A stretch of DNA of 64,000 bases. It comes from Neobacillus sp. SuZ13 (lineage in GTDB: Bacteria > Bacillota > Bacilli > Bacillales > Cytobacillaceae). The position numbers were made by a program, and so were the translations under genes. How positions within the stretch are numbered: position 1 is the first letter of the stretch; each line of letters begins with the position of its first letter. Location: assembly GCF_030123365.1 (NCBI RefSeq), contig NZ_CP126107.1, positions 1,101,501 through 1,165,500 of the forward strand. Direction: 5' to 3'. Under the pieces are notes generated by a model that had not been told where the DNA came from, did not search any database, and worked only from the letters and a program-made list of their open reading frames with translations. Positions 8,882-17,699 of this stretch are shown piece after piece.

Positions 8882-9220
8882 ATGTCAGAAGATGAATTAT
8901 TCTCAAATAAGGCATCTAATGTTTATGAAATATATTCAAAAATACTCGATTTATTGAAAGAAATTGGACCTTTTGAAATTGAGTTTAAAAAGACTTCTAT
9001 ACATCTTTTGAATAAATCTGCCTTCGGAGGAGTTCATCCAAAAAAGAAATGGTTAGATTTTAATTTAGTAACAAACCATCAAATTGAACACGAGAAGATT
9101 ACTAAAATTGAACAAGTTTCAAAAAACAGATTTCACAATAACTTTAGATTTCATAGTGAAAACGAACTAAATCAAGAGTTTTTAGTTCTTTTAAAAGAAT
9201 CATATCAATTAATGAGTTAG
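8882..9220 (+). CDS. DUF5655 domain protein
   Basis: A 112-residue cytoplasmic protein. I take ATG 8882 as the start because AGGAG (8869-8873) precedes it by eight bases; an in-frame GTG at 8861 has no site. The pattern GPFEIEFKKTSIHLL, then AFGGVHPKKKWLDFNLV fits DUF5655, a small domain of unknown function. It stands alone, just after the intron remnant, in a decaying region. Confidence 0.7.
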   Translation: MSEDELFSNKASNVYEIYSKILDLLKEIGPFEIEFKKTSIHLLNKSAFGGVHPKKKWLDFNLVTNHQIEHEKITKIEQVSKNRFHNNFRFHSENELNQEFLVLLKESYQLMS

Positions 9221-9571
9221 TTAGAGGAAGGATATTTATTACCAATGAACAGCATTTTTTAGGAATTATATCTGGTATAATATTTGGTTTATTCTCTGTA
9301 CTACTAATGCTCCCGATGAAATTTGAAGATAAACGTATTGCTATTATTGGTTAAAGAGGAAGAATTCATCAAATAAATAATGATAATATGGTTGATAATG
9401 TTGTTTTTTTAAAACGAGGTGTTCCTCTTGGTGACAGTTATATTAGTTCTTTTTATTGGGATGGACCTATATTCTTGTATTACTTGAATTGTATGTAGTT
9501 TATATTGGAGTTTTACATTATGGTGAATGGACAATTATCGTTGGCATTTTTCTAAGTATACTATTATGGAG
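9221..9571 (+). other. Decayed coding region (membrane-protein remnants)
   Basis: Short hydrophobic reading frames without good starts lie in different frames. 9236-9354 reads FLGIISGIIFGLFSVLLMLP and ends in a stop; 9400-9500 reads GVPLGDSYISSFYWDGPIF; 9490-9610 reads YIGVLHYGEWTIIVGIFLSI. They look like pieces of one or two membrane proteins broken by frameshifts. No intact gene is present. Confidence 0.4.
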
Positions 9572-9962
9572 ATGCCTAAAAAAATACCAACCGAAATCAC
9601 CATTCTAATCTTTTTGTTCAGCATGGCGGTGCCCAAAATAATGGACCATTTAATCGCTTCTGTTTCCCCGAATTTGTATCAGGTTACAGACAGTTAAAAA
9701 TATGAACTGTTCGACCTTCTAAGGACATCGTGTGTGTATATTCCTACCTTTCGGATATTTATTAATTTATGTATATGAAATATGGAAACTGAAAAAATTG
9801 AAGCTTGTTTTTTACATTTTCATCTGGTACGTTTATGCAGTTTGTTTCGAATTCGTCATCGTAAAAGTACATGTATTTACCTACAGAGGATGGAAATTAG
9901 CATATGCCTTTCCTGTTTATATCATGGTCATCACCGTTGCTCTATCATTTATGTTTTTTTAA
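9572..9962 (+). pseudogene. Broken CBO0543-like integral membrane protein
   Basis: The first part (MPKKIPTEITILIFLFSMAV... to VTDS) starts at ATG 9572 and ends at an in-frame TAA (9695-9697); the same frame then reads KYELFDLLRTSCVYIP. A shift to another frame continues as LPFGYLLIYVYEIWKLKKLK up to 9962. Together they rebuild the layout of CBO0543-type proteins (about four or five helices, a W/Y-rich end). At least one nonsense and one frameshift change are needed, so it is non-functional. Confidence 0.55.
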
Positions 9963-10153
9963 CAAAATATAAACCACAAAGGCTGACGTAATAATTGGCT
10001 AGTTTCTTTATTTTTACAACAAACTATGATCGGTGACGTGCTTTAAATTGGAAACGCCTTTTTCCTAATTAGTTTGTGAAGATTTACACTTAAAGTAAAC
10101 AGCTAATAGTTTGTAAAATGAAAGTTGTTTTTTTCTTTGGCTGCTGCATGGGT

Positions 10154-12727
10154 TTATTTAAGAATATTTAAGTACCCATTTAATTCTGAGGGATCTTGGT
10201 TATACACAAGTTTCCATGCCTCAAGGAGATTTTCTTTCGTTACTTTTAGTGCCGGTACAGCTACATAAGCCGGTGCTGGTTTGCCGAGCAGTGCATAACC
10301 GGCCAGGATTGCCTCGGCCACTCCTTGATGGTAGGGCATCTGCGAACCCGAGCCCTTGATAAGTTCATCTTTTGCAATTTCTACAGCAGTATTGGTACTC
10401 AAATCCATTGTCGTAATAACTAAATCATGTTTTCCTAGGGCACGGGCTGAGGCCATAGCACCTTCCGCCACCAAATCCCATACAACAAAGATTCCCTTCA
10501 AATCGAGGTGTTGAGAAATCATAGCGTCTGCAAGCTCTTTCCCATCATTCGGACTAGTAAAACCGCTGCGGACTACGATTTGAATGTCAGGATAACTTTC
10601 TCTAATCGTTTTTTCAAAAGCCATTAATCTTTGTTTCGTTACAAAAAAATCAGCATCGTAGTATATGACCCCAATCTTGCCTTTAAAACCTATTTTCTCT
10701 GCCATAATGTCGGCGGCATAGGACCCGTTTCCATAATTGTCGGCTGAAACGACGCTTACATAATCCTTACCCGCTTCCAACCCGTATGGTGTATTGTCCA
10801 TAAAAACCAGCTTCACACCTGATTGAGCTGCGGTTTGAAAGGCACCCGAGGTTGATAACGGATCGATTGGAAGACTAACAATAATATCCGGTTTTTTTGC
10901 TAATATCTTTTGAATGTCTGCAACTTGCTTTTCCCAGTTAAGTTCGGCATCAGTTACAGCCACGACCCTAATCCCCATTTTATTAAAAGTTGTCTTCAAT
11001 CCTTCAATTTGTGCTCTTGCCCAATTATTCCCGGTATAGTGCATGGCAATAGCAGCTGTATAGTTCTTTTCTCTTAGCTTTTTTAAATCTTTCATAGACA
11101 ACTGCAGTGTCTTGGCAGAAACAGCTTCCTCTCCATTTGGTCCGGTACTTAAAATTTTATGTTCGGGTATATTTTGATTAATTGTACTAGTTAAAGTTTC
11201 GTATATAGTTGTTAAGAACTCCTTTACATTAACAGGTTTTGTCAGATAATTATCAAACCCCTTGCCTAATGTCTGCTGGATGTCCTGAGGCATGGCATTG
11301 GCACTGACAGCAATAATCGCTATATCCTTCGTGTTTTCATCCTGTTTTATAAGGTCAAACACCTCATAGCCATGCATATCTGGGAGGTTAAGATCTAGTA
11401 GAATTAAATCTACTTTTTCAGTCCTAGCCAGTGCCAATCCTTCTTTTCCGGAACGAGCAGTTAAGATCGTATAGGATGGCTGGGATTTCAGGATGTTCTT
11501 CACCAGGTGTAAGTTAGATTCATTATCTTCCACATACAGCAAACCATAGTGATCTGACTTAGGATTCTTTGTTGGTAAATCCATCACTTCTTCCCCCCAT
11601 TGCATCGCGGTCGTTAAATCATGGGGAAGGGGGAGGCTAAAGCGAAAATCGCTGCCGATACCTTTTTGGCTCGCTACACTAATTTTTCCACTCATAAGTT
11701 GGACAAGTTGCTTTACTAAAGATAATCCAATGCCAGTACCTTCCTCTTGTGTTCCTTCAATCCGATAAAATGGGACAAACACTTTCTGATATTCTTCAAC
11801 AGAAAGTCCAACTCCTGTATCCGCGATATGAATAACAGCCTCGTTTTGTTTCATATACGAGAAAATCATGACTTTGCCGTCTTCCCGGTTATATTTAATG
11901 GAATTATCGAGAAGATTAAGTAGGATTTGTTTCAGGCGAATCGGATCGGCAAGAACGGTTACGGTTTGCGAATGGTCCATTTGATTATGAATTGTAATTC
12001 TTTTTTTCATGGCAAGCGGCTGCACGATATGGATACATTCATTGATAACGGTCAGCAGATCTACCTCTTCAATTGAAACTTTTAATTGGCCTGTTTCGAT
12101 TCTGGATAAATCCAAAATATCATTAATTAAGCTTAGTAAATGCTTCCCTCCGCTTAAGATCTCTTGGACAAAGTCCTGCTGCTCCTCATTTAAGGTTTCA
12201 TCTATTTCTAATAGCTGGGCAAAACCAAGGATTCCGTTCAAAGGGGTCCGGAGTTCATGACTCATTTTGGAAAGAAAGTCCGATTTGGTTAGGTTTGCTT
12301 TTTCCGCCGCTTCCTTTGCCTGAATGATAGTTTGTTCCATTTTTTTTCTTTTGGTAATATCCGATATGGACACAAGCGCAGCTTGTTCCCCATCTTTATG
12401 TAATTTAAGTGGTTTTGAAGTAATGGAAAGCCATTTAGTCCCATTATTTCGATCGCTTACTCCCAAGACATAATCATGGAAAGGAATGCCCTGTTCGAGG
12501 GTGATAATTCCTGGCAATTCCGAATAGGGTAGGGGGGATCCATCTTCTTTTACATAATCTAATTTGCTTACATTTGCTTCCGTTAATAAATCGGATTTAA
12601 TACCAAGTACTTTTTCAACATTTTCATTAAGCGCAATGATTCTGCCCGGCTTTTTATGAATAATGACGCATTCAGACATGGTTTGTAAAACTTCTTTATA
12701 TAAATTTTCGTTAGGGGTGATTTCCAT
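10154..12727 (-). CDS. Hybrid sensor histidine kinase/response regulator fused to a sugar-binding-protein domain
   Basis: 857 residues. Order: PAS domain (about 10-125), short coiled coil (125-150), HisKA with His157 in KMSHELRTPLNG, HATPase (N271/N275, DTGVG 303-307, GTGIGLSLV near 330), REC domain (about 395-510; phospho-acceptor Asp445, Lys497), then a complete Peripla_BP_4-type sugar-binding domain (about 516-857). The last part is plainly homologous to the lipoproteins at 14968 and 24417, even sharing the post-lipobox linker GPNGEEAVSAKTLQL, so the gene arose by fusion with a copy of the transporter's binding protein. I see no signal peptide or transmembrane helix, so the binding domain should lie in the cytoplasm. 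It probably senses the imported sugar and signals to a response regulator, plausibly the divergent LytTR protein. The domain layout is directly seen; the ligand and partner are inferred. Confidence 0.9.
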   Translation of the reverse strand: MEITPNENLYKEVLQTMSECVIIHKKPGRIIALNENVEKVLGIKSDLLTEANVSKLDYVKEDGSPLPYSELPGIITLEQGIPFHDYVLGVSDRNNGTKWLSITSKPLKLHKDGEQAALVSISDITKRKKMEQTIIQAKEAAEKANLTKSDFLSKMSHELRTPLNGILGFAQLLEIDETLNEEQQDFVQEILSGGKHLLSLINDILDLSRIETGQLKVSIEEVDLLTVINECIHIVQPLAMKKRITIHNQMDHSQTVTVLADPIRLKQILLNLLDNSIKYNREDGKVMIFSYMKQNEAVIHIADTGVGLSVEEYQKVFVPFYRIEGTQEEGTGIGLSLVKQLVQLMSGKISVASQKGIGSDFRFSLPLPHDLTTAMQWGEEVMDLPTKNPKSDHYGLLYVEDNESNLHLVKNILKSQPSYTILTARSGKEGLALARTEKVDLILLDLNLPDMHGYEVFDLIKQDENTKDIAIIAVSANAMPQDIQQTLGKGFDNYLTKPVNVKEFLTTIYETLTSTINQNIPEHKILSTGPNGEEAVSAKTLQLSMKDLKKLREKNYTAAIAMHYTGNNWARAQIEGLKTTFNKMGIRVVAVTDAELNWEKQVADIQKILAKKPDIIVSLPIDPLSTSGAFQTAAQSGVKLVFMDNTPYGLEAGKDYVSVVSADNYGNGSYAADIMAEKIGFKGKIGVIYYDADFFVTKQRLMAFEKTIRESYPDIQIVVRSGFTSPNDGKELADAMISQHLDLKGIFVVWDLVAEGAMASARALGKHDLVITTMDLSTNTAVEIAKDELIKGSGSQMPYHQGVAEAILAGYALLGKPAPAYVAVPALKVTKENLLEAWKLVYNQDPSELNGYLNILK

Positions 12728-12893
12728 TTTTATACCCTGCCTTCCGAAAGAATAGTCATGGATTTTCCTGAAGCCATAGCTTTAGTATAGTCCACAGTAA
12801 TTCTTCTTTAAAACTGCAAAAAACCGCCATACCTAATTAATATTAAAATACTTCCTATCCTGCTTAAACTGCCTTATACTGAGAGTAGTTAGT

Positions 12894-12922
12894 TTGACAG
12901 CGATTTCAAATAGTAGTATGTT
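12894..12922 (+). promoter_or_regulatory. SigmaA-type promoter of the LytTR regulator gene
   Basis: TTGACA (12894-12899), 17-base spacer, TATGTT (12917-12922), about 60 bases before the TTG start at 12983. Confidence 0.55.
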
Positions 12923-12982
12923 ATCTATTAATTTTTATATTAATGTTCCACTAAATAGAAGCTTTTAATATGAGGTGATCTT

Positions 12983-13696
12983 TTGAGAGTTTTAATTGCA
13001 GAGGACCATGCACCATCGAGAAAACTATTGAAGCATCTCATTAAACCTTTGCAGAGTTATGAAATGGTTGGAGAAGCCGTTAATGGTGAGGATTTAATTT
13101 GCAAGGTGATGATAGAAAAACCAGACATCATTTTGGTTGATATTAATATGCCATTGTTGAATGGGATGGAAGCGGTGAAATCTTGTAAAAAAGTAGTCCC
13201 GTCATTACAAGTTATCTTTATCACTGGGCATGATGAGTTTGCCTTAGAAGCTTTTAGTGTAAATGCAATCGATTACATTGTCAAACCTATTGACCGTGAC
13301 CGTCTTTATGCAGCGTTAGGACGAGCAGCTGCACTTGCTAAGACTCCAGCGGAAAGCGAGCGCCCAACAGTTAAGAAGGATTTAATGGTTAAACAGTCCA
13401 ATCAGTTTTCTTTTATACCGTTAGATGACATTATTTTTATTGAACGAGCGGACCGAAAGGCCGTCATCCATACAATTGATCAAAAAATAGAGGTAAATGA
13501 GGCGTTAACGAATCTTGAAGAACTCCTTGATTCCCGTTTTGTAGCCTCCCATCGTTCCTATATTATTAATTTGCAATATTTAAAGAGGATTGAAACGGCA
13601 GGGCAAACGTACAAAGCATATTTTAAAAATTATGAGGAAATAGCAAAAGTTTCCAAGAATAAGTTAGCAGAATTACAAAAAAATAAATCGCTGTGA
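12983..13696 (+). CDS. LytTR family response regulator
   Basis: A 237-residue regulator. The receiver domain (1-120) has acidic residues EDH near the start, phospho-acceptor Asp53 in DIILVDINMP, Thr/Lys switch residues and DYIVKPIDRDR. The LytTR DNA-binding domain (about 133-232) has IPLDDIIFIERADRKAVIHT and FVASHRSYIINLQYLKRIE. The start is TTG 12983 behind GAGGTGA (12971-12977). It is divergent from the hybrid kinase gene, 255 bases apart, and is the closest candidate partner for it. Its target genes are unknown; the sugar operons downstream are the obvious guess. Confidence 0.88.
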   Translation: MRVLIAEDHAPSRKLLKHLIKPLQSYEMVGEAVNGEDLICKVMIEKPDIILVDINMPLLNGMEAVKSCKKVVPSLQVIFITGHDEFALEAFSVNAIDYIVKPIDRDRLYAALGRAAALAKTPAESERPTVKKDLMVKQSNQFSFIPLDDIIFIERADRKAVIHTIDQKIEVNEALTNLEELLDSRFVASHRSYIINLQYLKRIETAGQTYKAYFKNYEEIAKVSKNKLAELQKNKSL

Positions 13697-13725
13697 GGTC
13701 CGGGTTTACCGGACCTCAATTTTTT
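13694..13725 (+). terminator. Intrinsic terminator of the LytTR gene
   Basis: TGAGGTCCGG pairs perfectly with CCGGACCTCA around GTTTA, followed by a T tract. The stem overlaps the stop codon. Confidence 0.9.
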
Positions 13726-13841
13726 GTTTTTTTAAAAAATTTATGATTTTATTGTCCGAATGAACGATGATTGTGTCCAAAAGGATAGAAAACGATTTCA
13801 ATTGGAAAAAAACCTTGTCGGAAGATGATTAGACGACAATT

Positions 13842-13857
13842 TTGTAATCGATTACAA
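13842..13857. promoter_or_regulatory. LacI-type operator copy 1 (upstream of HTH-less LacI)
   Basis: Perfect 16-bp palindrome TTGTAATCGATTACAA. It lies just upstream of the LacI paralogue at 13894. It matches the operators found before the other sugar-island genes. Confidence 0.75.
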
Positions 13858-13893
13858 TTCGAATATAGAAACAGGAAAGGACAAAAAACAAAG

Positions 13894-14769
13894 ATGGTAG
13901 GGATTGTAGATGTAGCAAAGAAGGAAATTGTTTCTGCTAAAACCATTCTAGTTGTTGTGCCTGACATTACAAATCCGTTTTTTTCAAAGGTGTTTAGGGG
14001 GATTGAAGCAGTAGCGGTTACAAATGGATATCAAGTTATACTCGGCGATACAGGCAATGATCTGGAACGAGAAAAGTGGTTTTTAAACCTTTTGCATCAA
14101 AAAAAAGCAGATGGAATGGCTTTATTAACTGCCAAAACTGATGTAGCAATCGTTGAAGAGGCGGCCCAAAGATTTCCGTTGGTCCTTGCGTGTGAGTATA
14201 TGGAAGGTTCCAACATCACAACTGTTTCGATTGATAACATAAGCGGTGCCAGAAAAGCAACGGAATATTTAATCGATTTGGGACACGAAAGAATTGGCTG
14301 CATTATTGGACCTCTCAATAGTGTCTTGAACCGAGACCGTCTCAAAGGATTCTATCAAGCAATGTCGAGCAACAACCTTATCGTGGATCCTGTGTTAGTC
14401 CAGGAAGGTGATTTCTCTTTTGAAAGCGGTTTTAACCTTATGATGAAGTTTTTTGCCATTGGTCAACTCCCATCTGCGATCTTCGCTGCCAATGATGAAA
14501 TGGCAATGGGAGTCATTAAAGCCATTAAATCTAAGGGGCTTAAGGTGCCAGAGGATATTTCGGTTCTCGGTTTTGAAAATCTGAAATTCTCGTCCATATT
14601 CGAACCAGGTCTGACAACGATTGCCCAGCCAGCGTTTGAAATTGGTGAGAAAGTGGCGGAATTATTATTGAGGCTCATCAACAAAGAGGAAATCAAACAC
14701 GAGCAAATGTTTTTAGCTAACCAGTTGATTGAAAGACAGTCATGTCAGCAGTATGCGAAAATTTTTTAG
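13894..14769 (+). CDS. LacI-family protein lacking the DNA-binding domain
   Basis: About 291 residues. After MVGIVDVAK it jumps to KEIVSAKTILVVVPDITNPFF, whereas the sister protein at 26039 has about 48 further residues here (the rest of the HTH and the hinge helix). The ligand-binding domain is intact and very similar to the sister (SFESGFNLMMKFF, NDEMAMG, FEPGLTTIAQP). The open frame starts at 13825, but the operator lies inside that extension, so ATG 13894, which aligns with the sister's start, is preferred; its ribosome site (AGGAAAGGA) is distant. It could bind sugar, or form inactive mixed dimers with the intact repressor. A decaying gene is the alternative, but the frame is open to the end. 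Confidence 0.85.
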   Translation: MVGIVDVAKKEIVSAKTILVVVPDITNPFFSKVFRGIEAVAVTNGYQVILGDTGNDLEREKWFLNLLHQKKADGMALLTAKTDVAIVEEAAQRFPLVLACEYMEGSNITTVSIDNISGARKATEYLIDLGHERIGCIIGPLNSVLNRDRLKGFYQAMSSNNLIVDPVLVQEGDFSFESGFNLMMKFFAIGQLPSAIFAANDEMAMGVIKAIKSKGLKVPEDISVLGFENLKFSSIFEPGLTTIAQPAFEIGEKVAELLLRLINKEEIKHEQMFLANQLIERQSCQQYAKIF

Positions 14770-14775
14770 AAAAAA

Positions 14776-14791
14776 ATGTAATCAATTACAT
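14776..14791. promoter_or_regulatory. Operator copy 2, also a possible terminator stem
   Basis: ATGTAATCAATTACAT, one central mismatch to the palindrome. It lies between A6 and T6 tracts directly after the LacI-like gene, so it may also act as a weak terminator of that gene. Confidence 0.65.
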
Positions 14792-14832
14792 TTTTTGAAG
14801 CCCATAGAAGCCTGGTTTTATAACTTAAATGA

Positions 14833-14848
14833 ATGTAATCCATTACTA
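14833..14848. promoter_or_regulatory. Operator copy 3 (degenerate), upstream of SBP1
   Basis: TGTAATCCATTACT, one half-site perfect, about 57 bases after copy 2 and 130 bases before the SBP1 start. Confidence 0.5.
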
Positions 14849-14967
14849 GTAATATTCTATTAAGCTTACATTTATGAAAAGGGGGTGGTGCCACACTTAT
14901 AGATTTTAAGGTGGTACCGACAAATAACGAGCTTCAACTAAATAACTACTATAGTGGAGGTAATCAA

Positions 14968-16137
14968 ATGAAAAAGAGTTTTTCTATTACAGTTTTACTG
15001 TTACTTGTTTTAAGTGTTTTTCTTGCAGGGTGTGGCGGAAAAAAATCTACATCTGAACAAGCGAGCACGAAAAAGAATGAAAACTACTCAGAAACAGCTT
15101 CAGGTCCATTAACGATCAATCCGAAGATTCCTGATTTAGCGGTACAAGATAAAGGGCCGAACGGAGAACAGGCCGTTTCAGCTAAGACATTGCAGCTTAC
15201 GGAAGATGAGCTAAAGAAGATTAAAGAAGGTAAATATAAAGCGGCGATTGTTATGCACTACTCTGGTACTGACTATATGAATGCCGCAGTTGGTGCGATG
15301 AAGGATACATTTAAGAAGATGGGCATCAAGATCGTTGCTGTAACAGATGCACAGTTCAAAGCGGAGAAGCAAGTAAATGATATCGAAACCGTTTTAGCGA
15401 AAAAGCCGGACATTATGATTTCTGTTCCAGTTGATGCCGTATCTACTGCACCAGCTTATAAAAAGGCTGTTGCCCAAGGCGTAAAGTTAGTATTTATGGA
15501 TGGTGCTGCACAAGGTTTAGTTGCAGGTAAAGATTACATCAGTATTGTGTCTGGTGACAACATGGGTAACGGAGCAACCGCAGCAGACATAATGGCTGAA
15601 AAACTTGGCGGAAAGGGTAAAGTCGGCATTGTGTATCACGATGTAAACTTCTTTGTAACCAAAAACCGTTCTGATGCTTTTGAAAAAAGAATCAAAGAAA
15701 AATATCCAAATATTGAGATTGTCGCAAAAAGTGGGATTACTGGTCCAAATCAGGCAGAAGAAGTAGCATCTGCTATGTTGACAAGACACCATGATATTGA
15801 TGGTATCTTCGCTCCATGGGATGTACCGGCTGAAGGTGTTATGGCTGCAGCAAGAACGGCTGGCAGGGATGACCTAGTTGTTACAACAGTTGACTTAGGT
15901 ACAAACGTAGCAATCTCCATTGCACAAGATGGAATTGTTAAAGGTCTTGGAGCACAGCTGCCATATGACCAAGGTGTAGCTCAAGCAATCCTTGCCGGCT
16001 ATGCCTTATTAGGAAAAGAAGCACCAGCTTATGTTGCTTCACCATCCATCAAAGTTACGAAAGAGAATGTATTAGATGAATGGAAGTTAATCTACGGAAC
16101 AGAGGCTCCTGACACAGTAAAAAATGCGATGAAATAA
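14968..16137 (+). CDS. Sugar ABC transporter substrate-binding lipoprotein (SBP1)
   Basis: A 389-residue lipoprotein that captures a sugar outside the membrane and hands it to the importer encoded next. The signal peptide has lipobox LAGC (Cys22), followed by a polar linker. The RbsB-like two-lobe domain (Peripla_BP_4) follows: YKAAIVMHYSGTDYMNAAVG, KKPDIMISVPVDAVS, VVTTVDLGTN. ATG 14968 is chosen because GGAGG (near 14956) precedes it and the signal peptide begins there; the frame is open to 14911. A second binding protein (24417) and the C-terminus of the hybrid kinase are paralogues. The substrate is unknown; a glucose-like sugar is my inference from the cluster. Confidence 0.9.
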   Translation: MKKSFSITVLLLLVLSVFLAGCGGKKSTSEQASTKKNENYSETASGPLTINPKIPDLAVQDKGPNGEQAVSAKTLQLTEDELKKIKEGKYKAAIVMHYSGTDYMNAAVGAMKDTFKKMGIKIVAVTDAQFKAEKQVNDIETVLAKKPDIMISVPVDAVSTAPAYKKAVAQGVKLVFMDGAAQGLVAGKDYISIVSGDNMGNGATAADIMAEKLGGKGKVGIVYHDVNFFVTKNRSDAFEKRIKEKYPNIEIVAKSGITGPNQAEEVASAMLTRHHDIDGIFAPWDVPAEGVMAAARTAGRDDLVVTTVDLGTNVAISIAQDGIVKGLGAQLPYDQGVAQAILAGYALLGKEAPAYVASPSIKVTKENVLDEWKLIYGTEAPDTVKNAMK

Positions 16138-16152
16138 TTTTAAAAAAAGGAT

Positions 16153-16178
16153 AGAGGCTGCTTTTGAAAGCAGCCTCT
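16153..16178 (+). promoter_or_regulatory. Intercistronic stem-loop between SBP1 and the ATPase gene
   Basis: AGAGGCTGCTTT and AAAGCAGCCTCT form a 12-bp perfect stem with a two-base loop and no T tract after it. Such hairpins usually protect the upstream binding-protein mRNA or cause partial termination, giving more SBP than membrane parts. Confidence 0.65.
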
Positions 16179-16202
16179 AACATAAAAAGAAGGTGAACTT
16201 GG

Positions 16203-17699
16203 ATGGAACAACCGATTCTCGAAATGAGAGGTATTAATAAAGCTTTTAATGGGATTACCGTTTTAAACGATGTCCATTTTTCCGTCAAAAAAGGTGAAGT
16301 TCACGCCTTGATGGGGGGAAATGGTGCCGGGAAATCGACGTTAATGAAAATCCTCACAGGCGTATACTCTGCAGACAGCGGTGAGATTTTAATTGAAGGA
16401 AAACCAGTAAGCATTAAAAGTTATGATGATGCTCAAAAGAATAATATATCGATGATTTTCCAAGAGTTTAGTTTAATTCCTACCCTTACCGTCGCCCAAA
16501 ACATCTATCTTACTCGTGAGAAGAAAACATCATTAGGGCTGCTCGATGATAAGGATTGTGAAAAGAAAACAGAAAAATTGCTAGAAGAATTAGGCGTAGA
16601 TATTAGACCAAATGATGTAGTTCAAAACTTGGGGGTTGGCTATTGGCAGATGACGGAAATTGCCAAAGCACTTTCACAAGAAGCAAAGATTCTGATTATG
16701 GATGAGCCAACCTCGTCCTTAACCAAAAATGAAACGGAAGTACTCTTTAGTTTTATTAACAAATTGAAAGCAAAAGGTTATTCCATTATCTATATTTCTC
16801 ACCGGATGGATGAAATCTTTGAAATATGTGATCGAATCACGATTATGCGTGATGGCCGATATATCACAACAGAAAAATGCAGTGAAACCGATCTTGATAC
16901 TGTAATTTCACATATTGTCGGTATGCAATTTGACCAAGCGTTTGAATGGAAAGAACGTTTCTACGCAACGGACGTGCCGCCGATTTTTGAAGTAAGAAAC
17001 TTAAATGCCGAACATGTCCAAGATATTAATCTAAAAATTCAGCCGGGTGAAATTGTCGGAATTGCCGGGTTAATGGGAAGCGGCCGGACGGAATTACTTC
17101 GAAATCTCTTTGGGATTGACCCAATTAAGAGTGGAGACATCTACATCAATGGTCAAAAACAATCCATTAAGAATCCAAAGAATGCGATAGAAGCCGGACT
17201 TGCACTGATTCCGGAGGACCGCCGGATGCAAGGATTGGTTCTTGAACATAGTGTCAAGGATAATATGATTCTTCCAATTCTTTCGAAGGTGAAAAAAGGA
17301 GCTTTTATTGATAGTAAGAAGTCAAATGAGATTAGTAATGAATTTGTAAGGATGTTAAATATTAAAACAGATAATATTTTTAAAAAGGCCGGGTTGTTAT
17401 CGGGCGGTAATCAGCAAAAAATCGTTCTAGCCAAATGGCTGGCGAACGACCCTACTGTCTTGATGTTGGATGAACCAACAATTGGTGTGGATATTGGTGC
17501 AAAAACGGAAATTGTGGAGATTATTAGAGCCATGGCCGAAAACGGCAAGGCGATCCTTGTGGTTTCCTCCGAGCTCCCAGAATTGCTTGCTTTGAGTGAC
17601 CGTGTGATCGTCATGCATGATGGGAAAATCAAAAAGGAACTGACCCGCAGGGAGATTAAATCAGAGGAGGAATTACAATATGCAATCCAAGGTTTCTAG
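16203..17699 (+). CDS. Sugar ABC transporter ATP-binding protein, RbsA type (two ABC domains)
   Basis: Hydrolyses ATP to drive sugar import. The 498 residues hold two nucleotide-binding domains. The first has Walker A GGNGAGKSTLMK, a variant signature (LGVGYWQMTEIAK) and Walker B ILIMDEPTSSL. The second has a non-canonical Walker A (GLMGSGRTELL), as is normal in this family, then LSGGNQQKIVLAKWLA and VLMLDEPTIGVDIGAK. ATG 16203 follows AGAAGGTG. It overlaps the permease start by 20 bases. This is the only ABC ATPase in the island, so SBP1 and SBP2 probably share it. Confidence 0.92.
   Translation: MEQPILEMRGINKAFNGITVLNDVHFSVKKGEVHALMGGNGAGKSTLMKILTGVYSADSGEILIEGKPVSIKSYDDAQKNNISMIFQEFSLIPTLTVAQNIYLTREKKTSLGLLDDKDCEKKTEKLLEELGVDIRPNDVVQNLGVGYWQMTEIAKALSQEAKILIMDEPTSSLTKNETEVLFSFINKLKAKGYSIIYISHRMDEIFEICDRITIMRDGRYITTEKCSETDLDTVISHIVGMQFDQAFEWKERFYATDVPPIFEVRNLNAEHVQDINLKIQPGEIVGIAGLMGSGRTELLRNLFGIDPIKSGDIYINGQKQSIKNPKNAIEAGLALIPEDRRMQGLVLEHSVKDNMILPILSKVKKGAFIDSKKSNEISNEFVRMLNIKTDNIFKKAGLLSGGNQQKIVLAKWLANDPTVLMLDEPTIGVDIGAKTEIVEIIRAMAENGKAILVVSSELPELLALSDRVIVMHDGKIKKELTRREIKSEEELQYAIQGF

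Noticed and set aside
10154..12727. Kinase-SBP fusion as an assembly artefact
   Set aside because: The frame is continuous, the binding domain differs throughout from both SBP1 and SBP2, and a linker is present; it is a diverged third copy, not a misjoin of either.
13825..13893. Longer start for the HTH-less LacI protein
   Set aside because: The extension contains the operator and does not resemble an HTH; ATG 13894 aligns with the sister protein's start.
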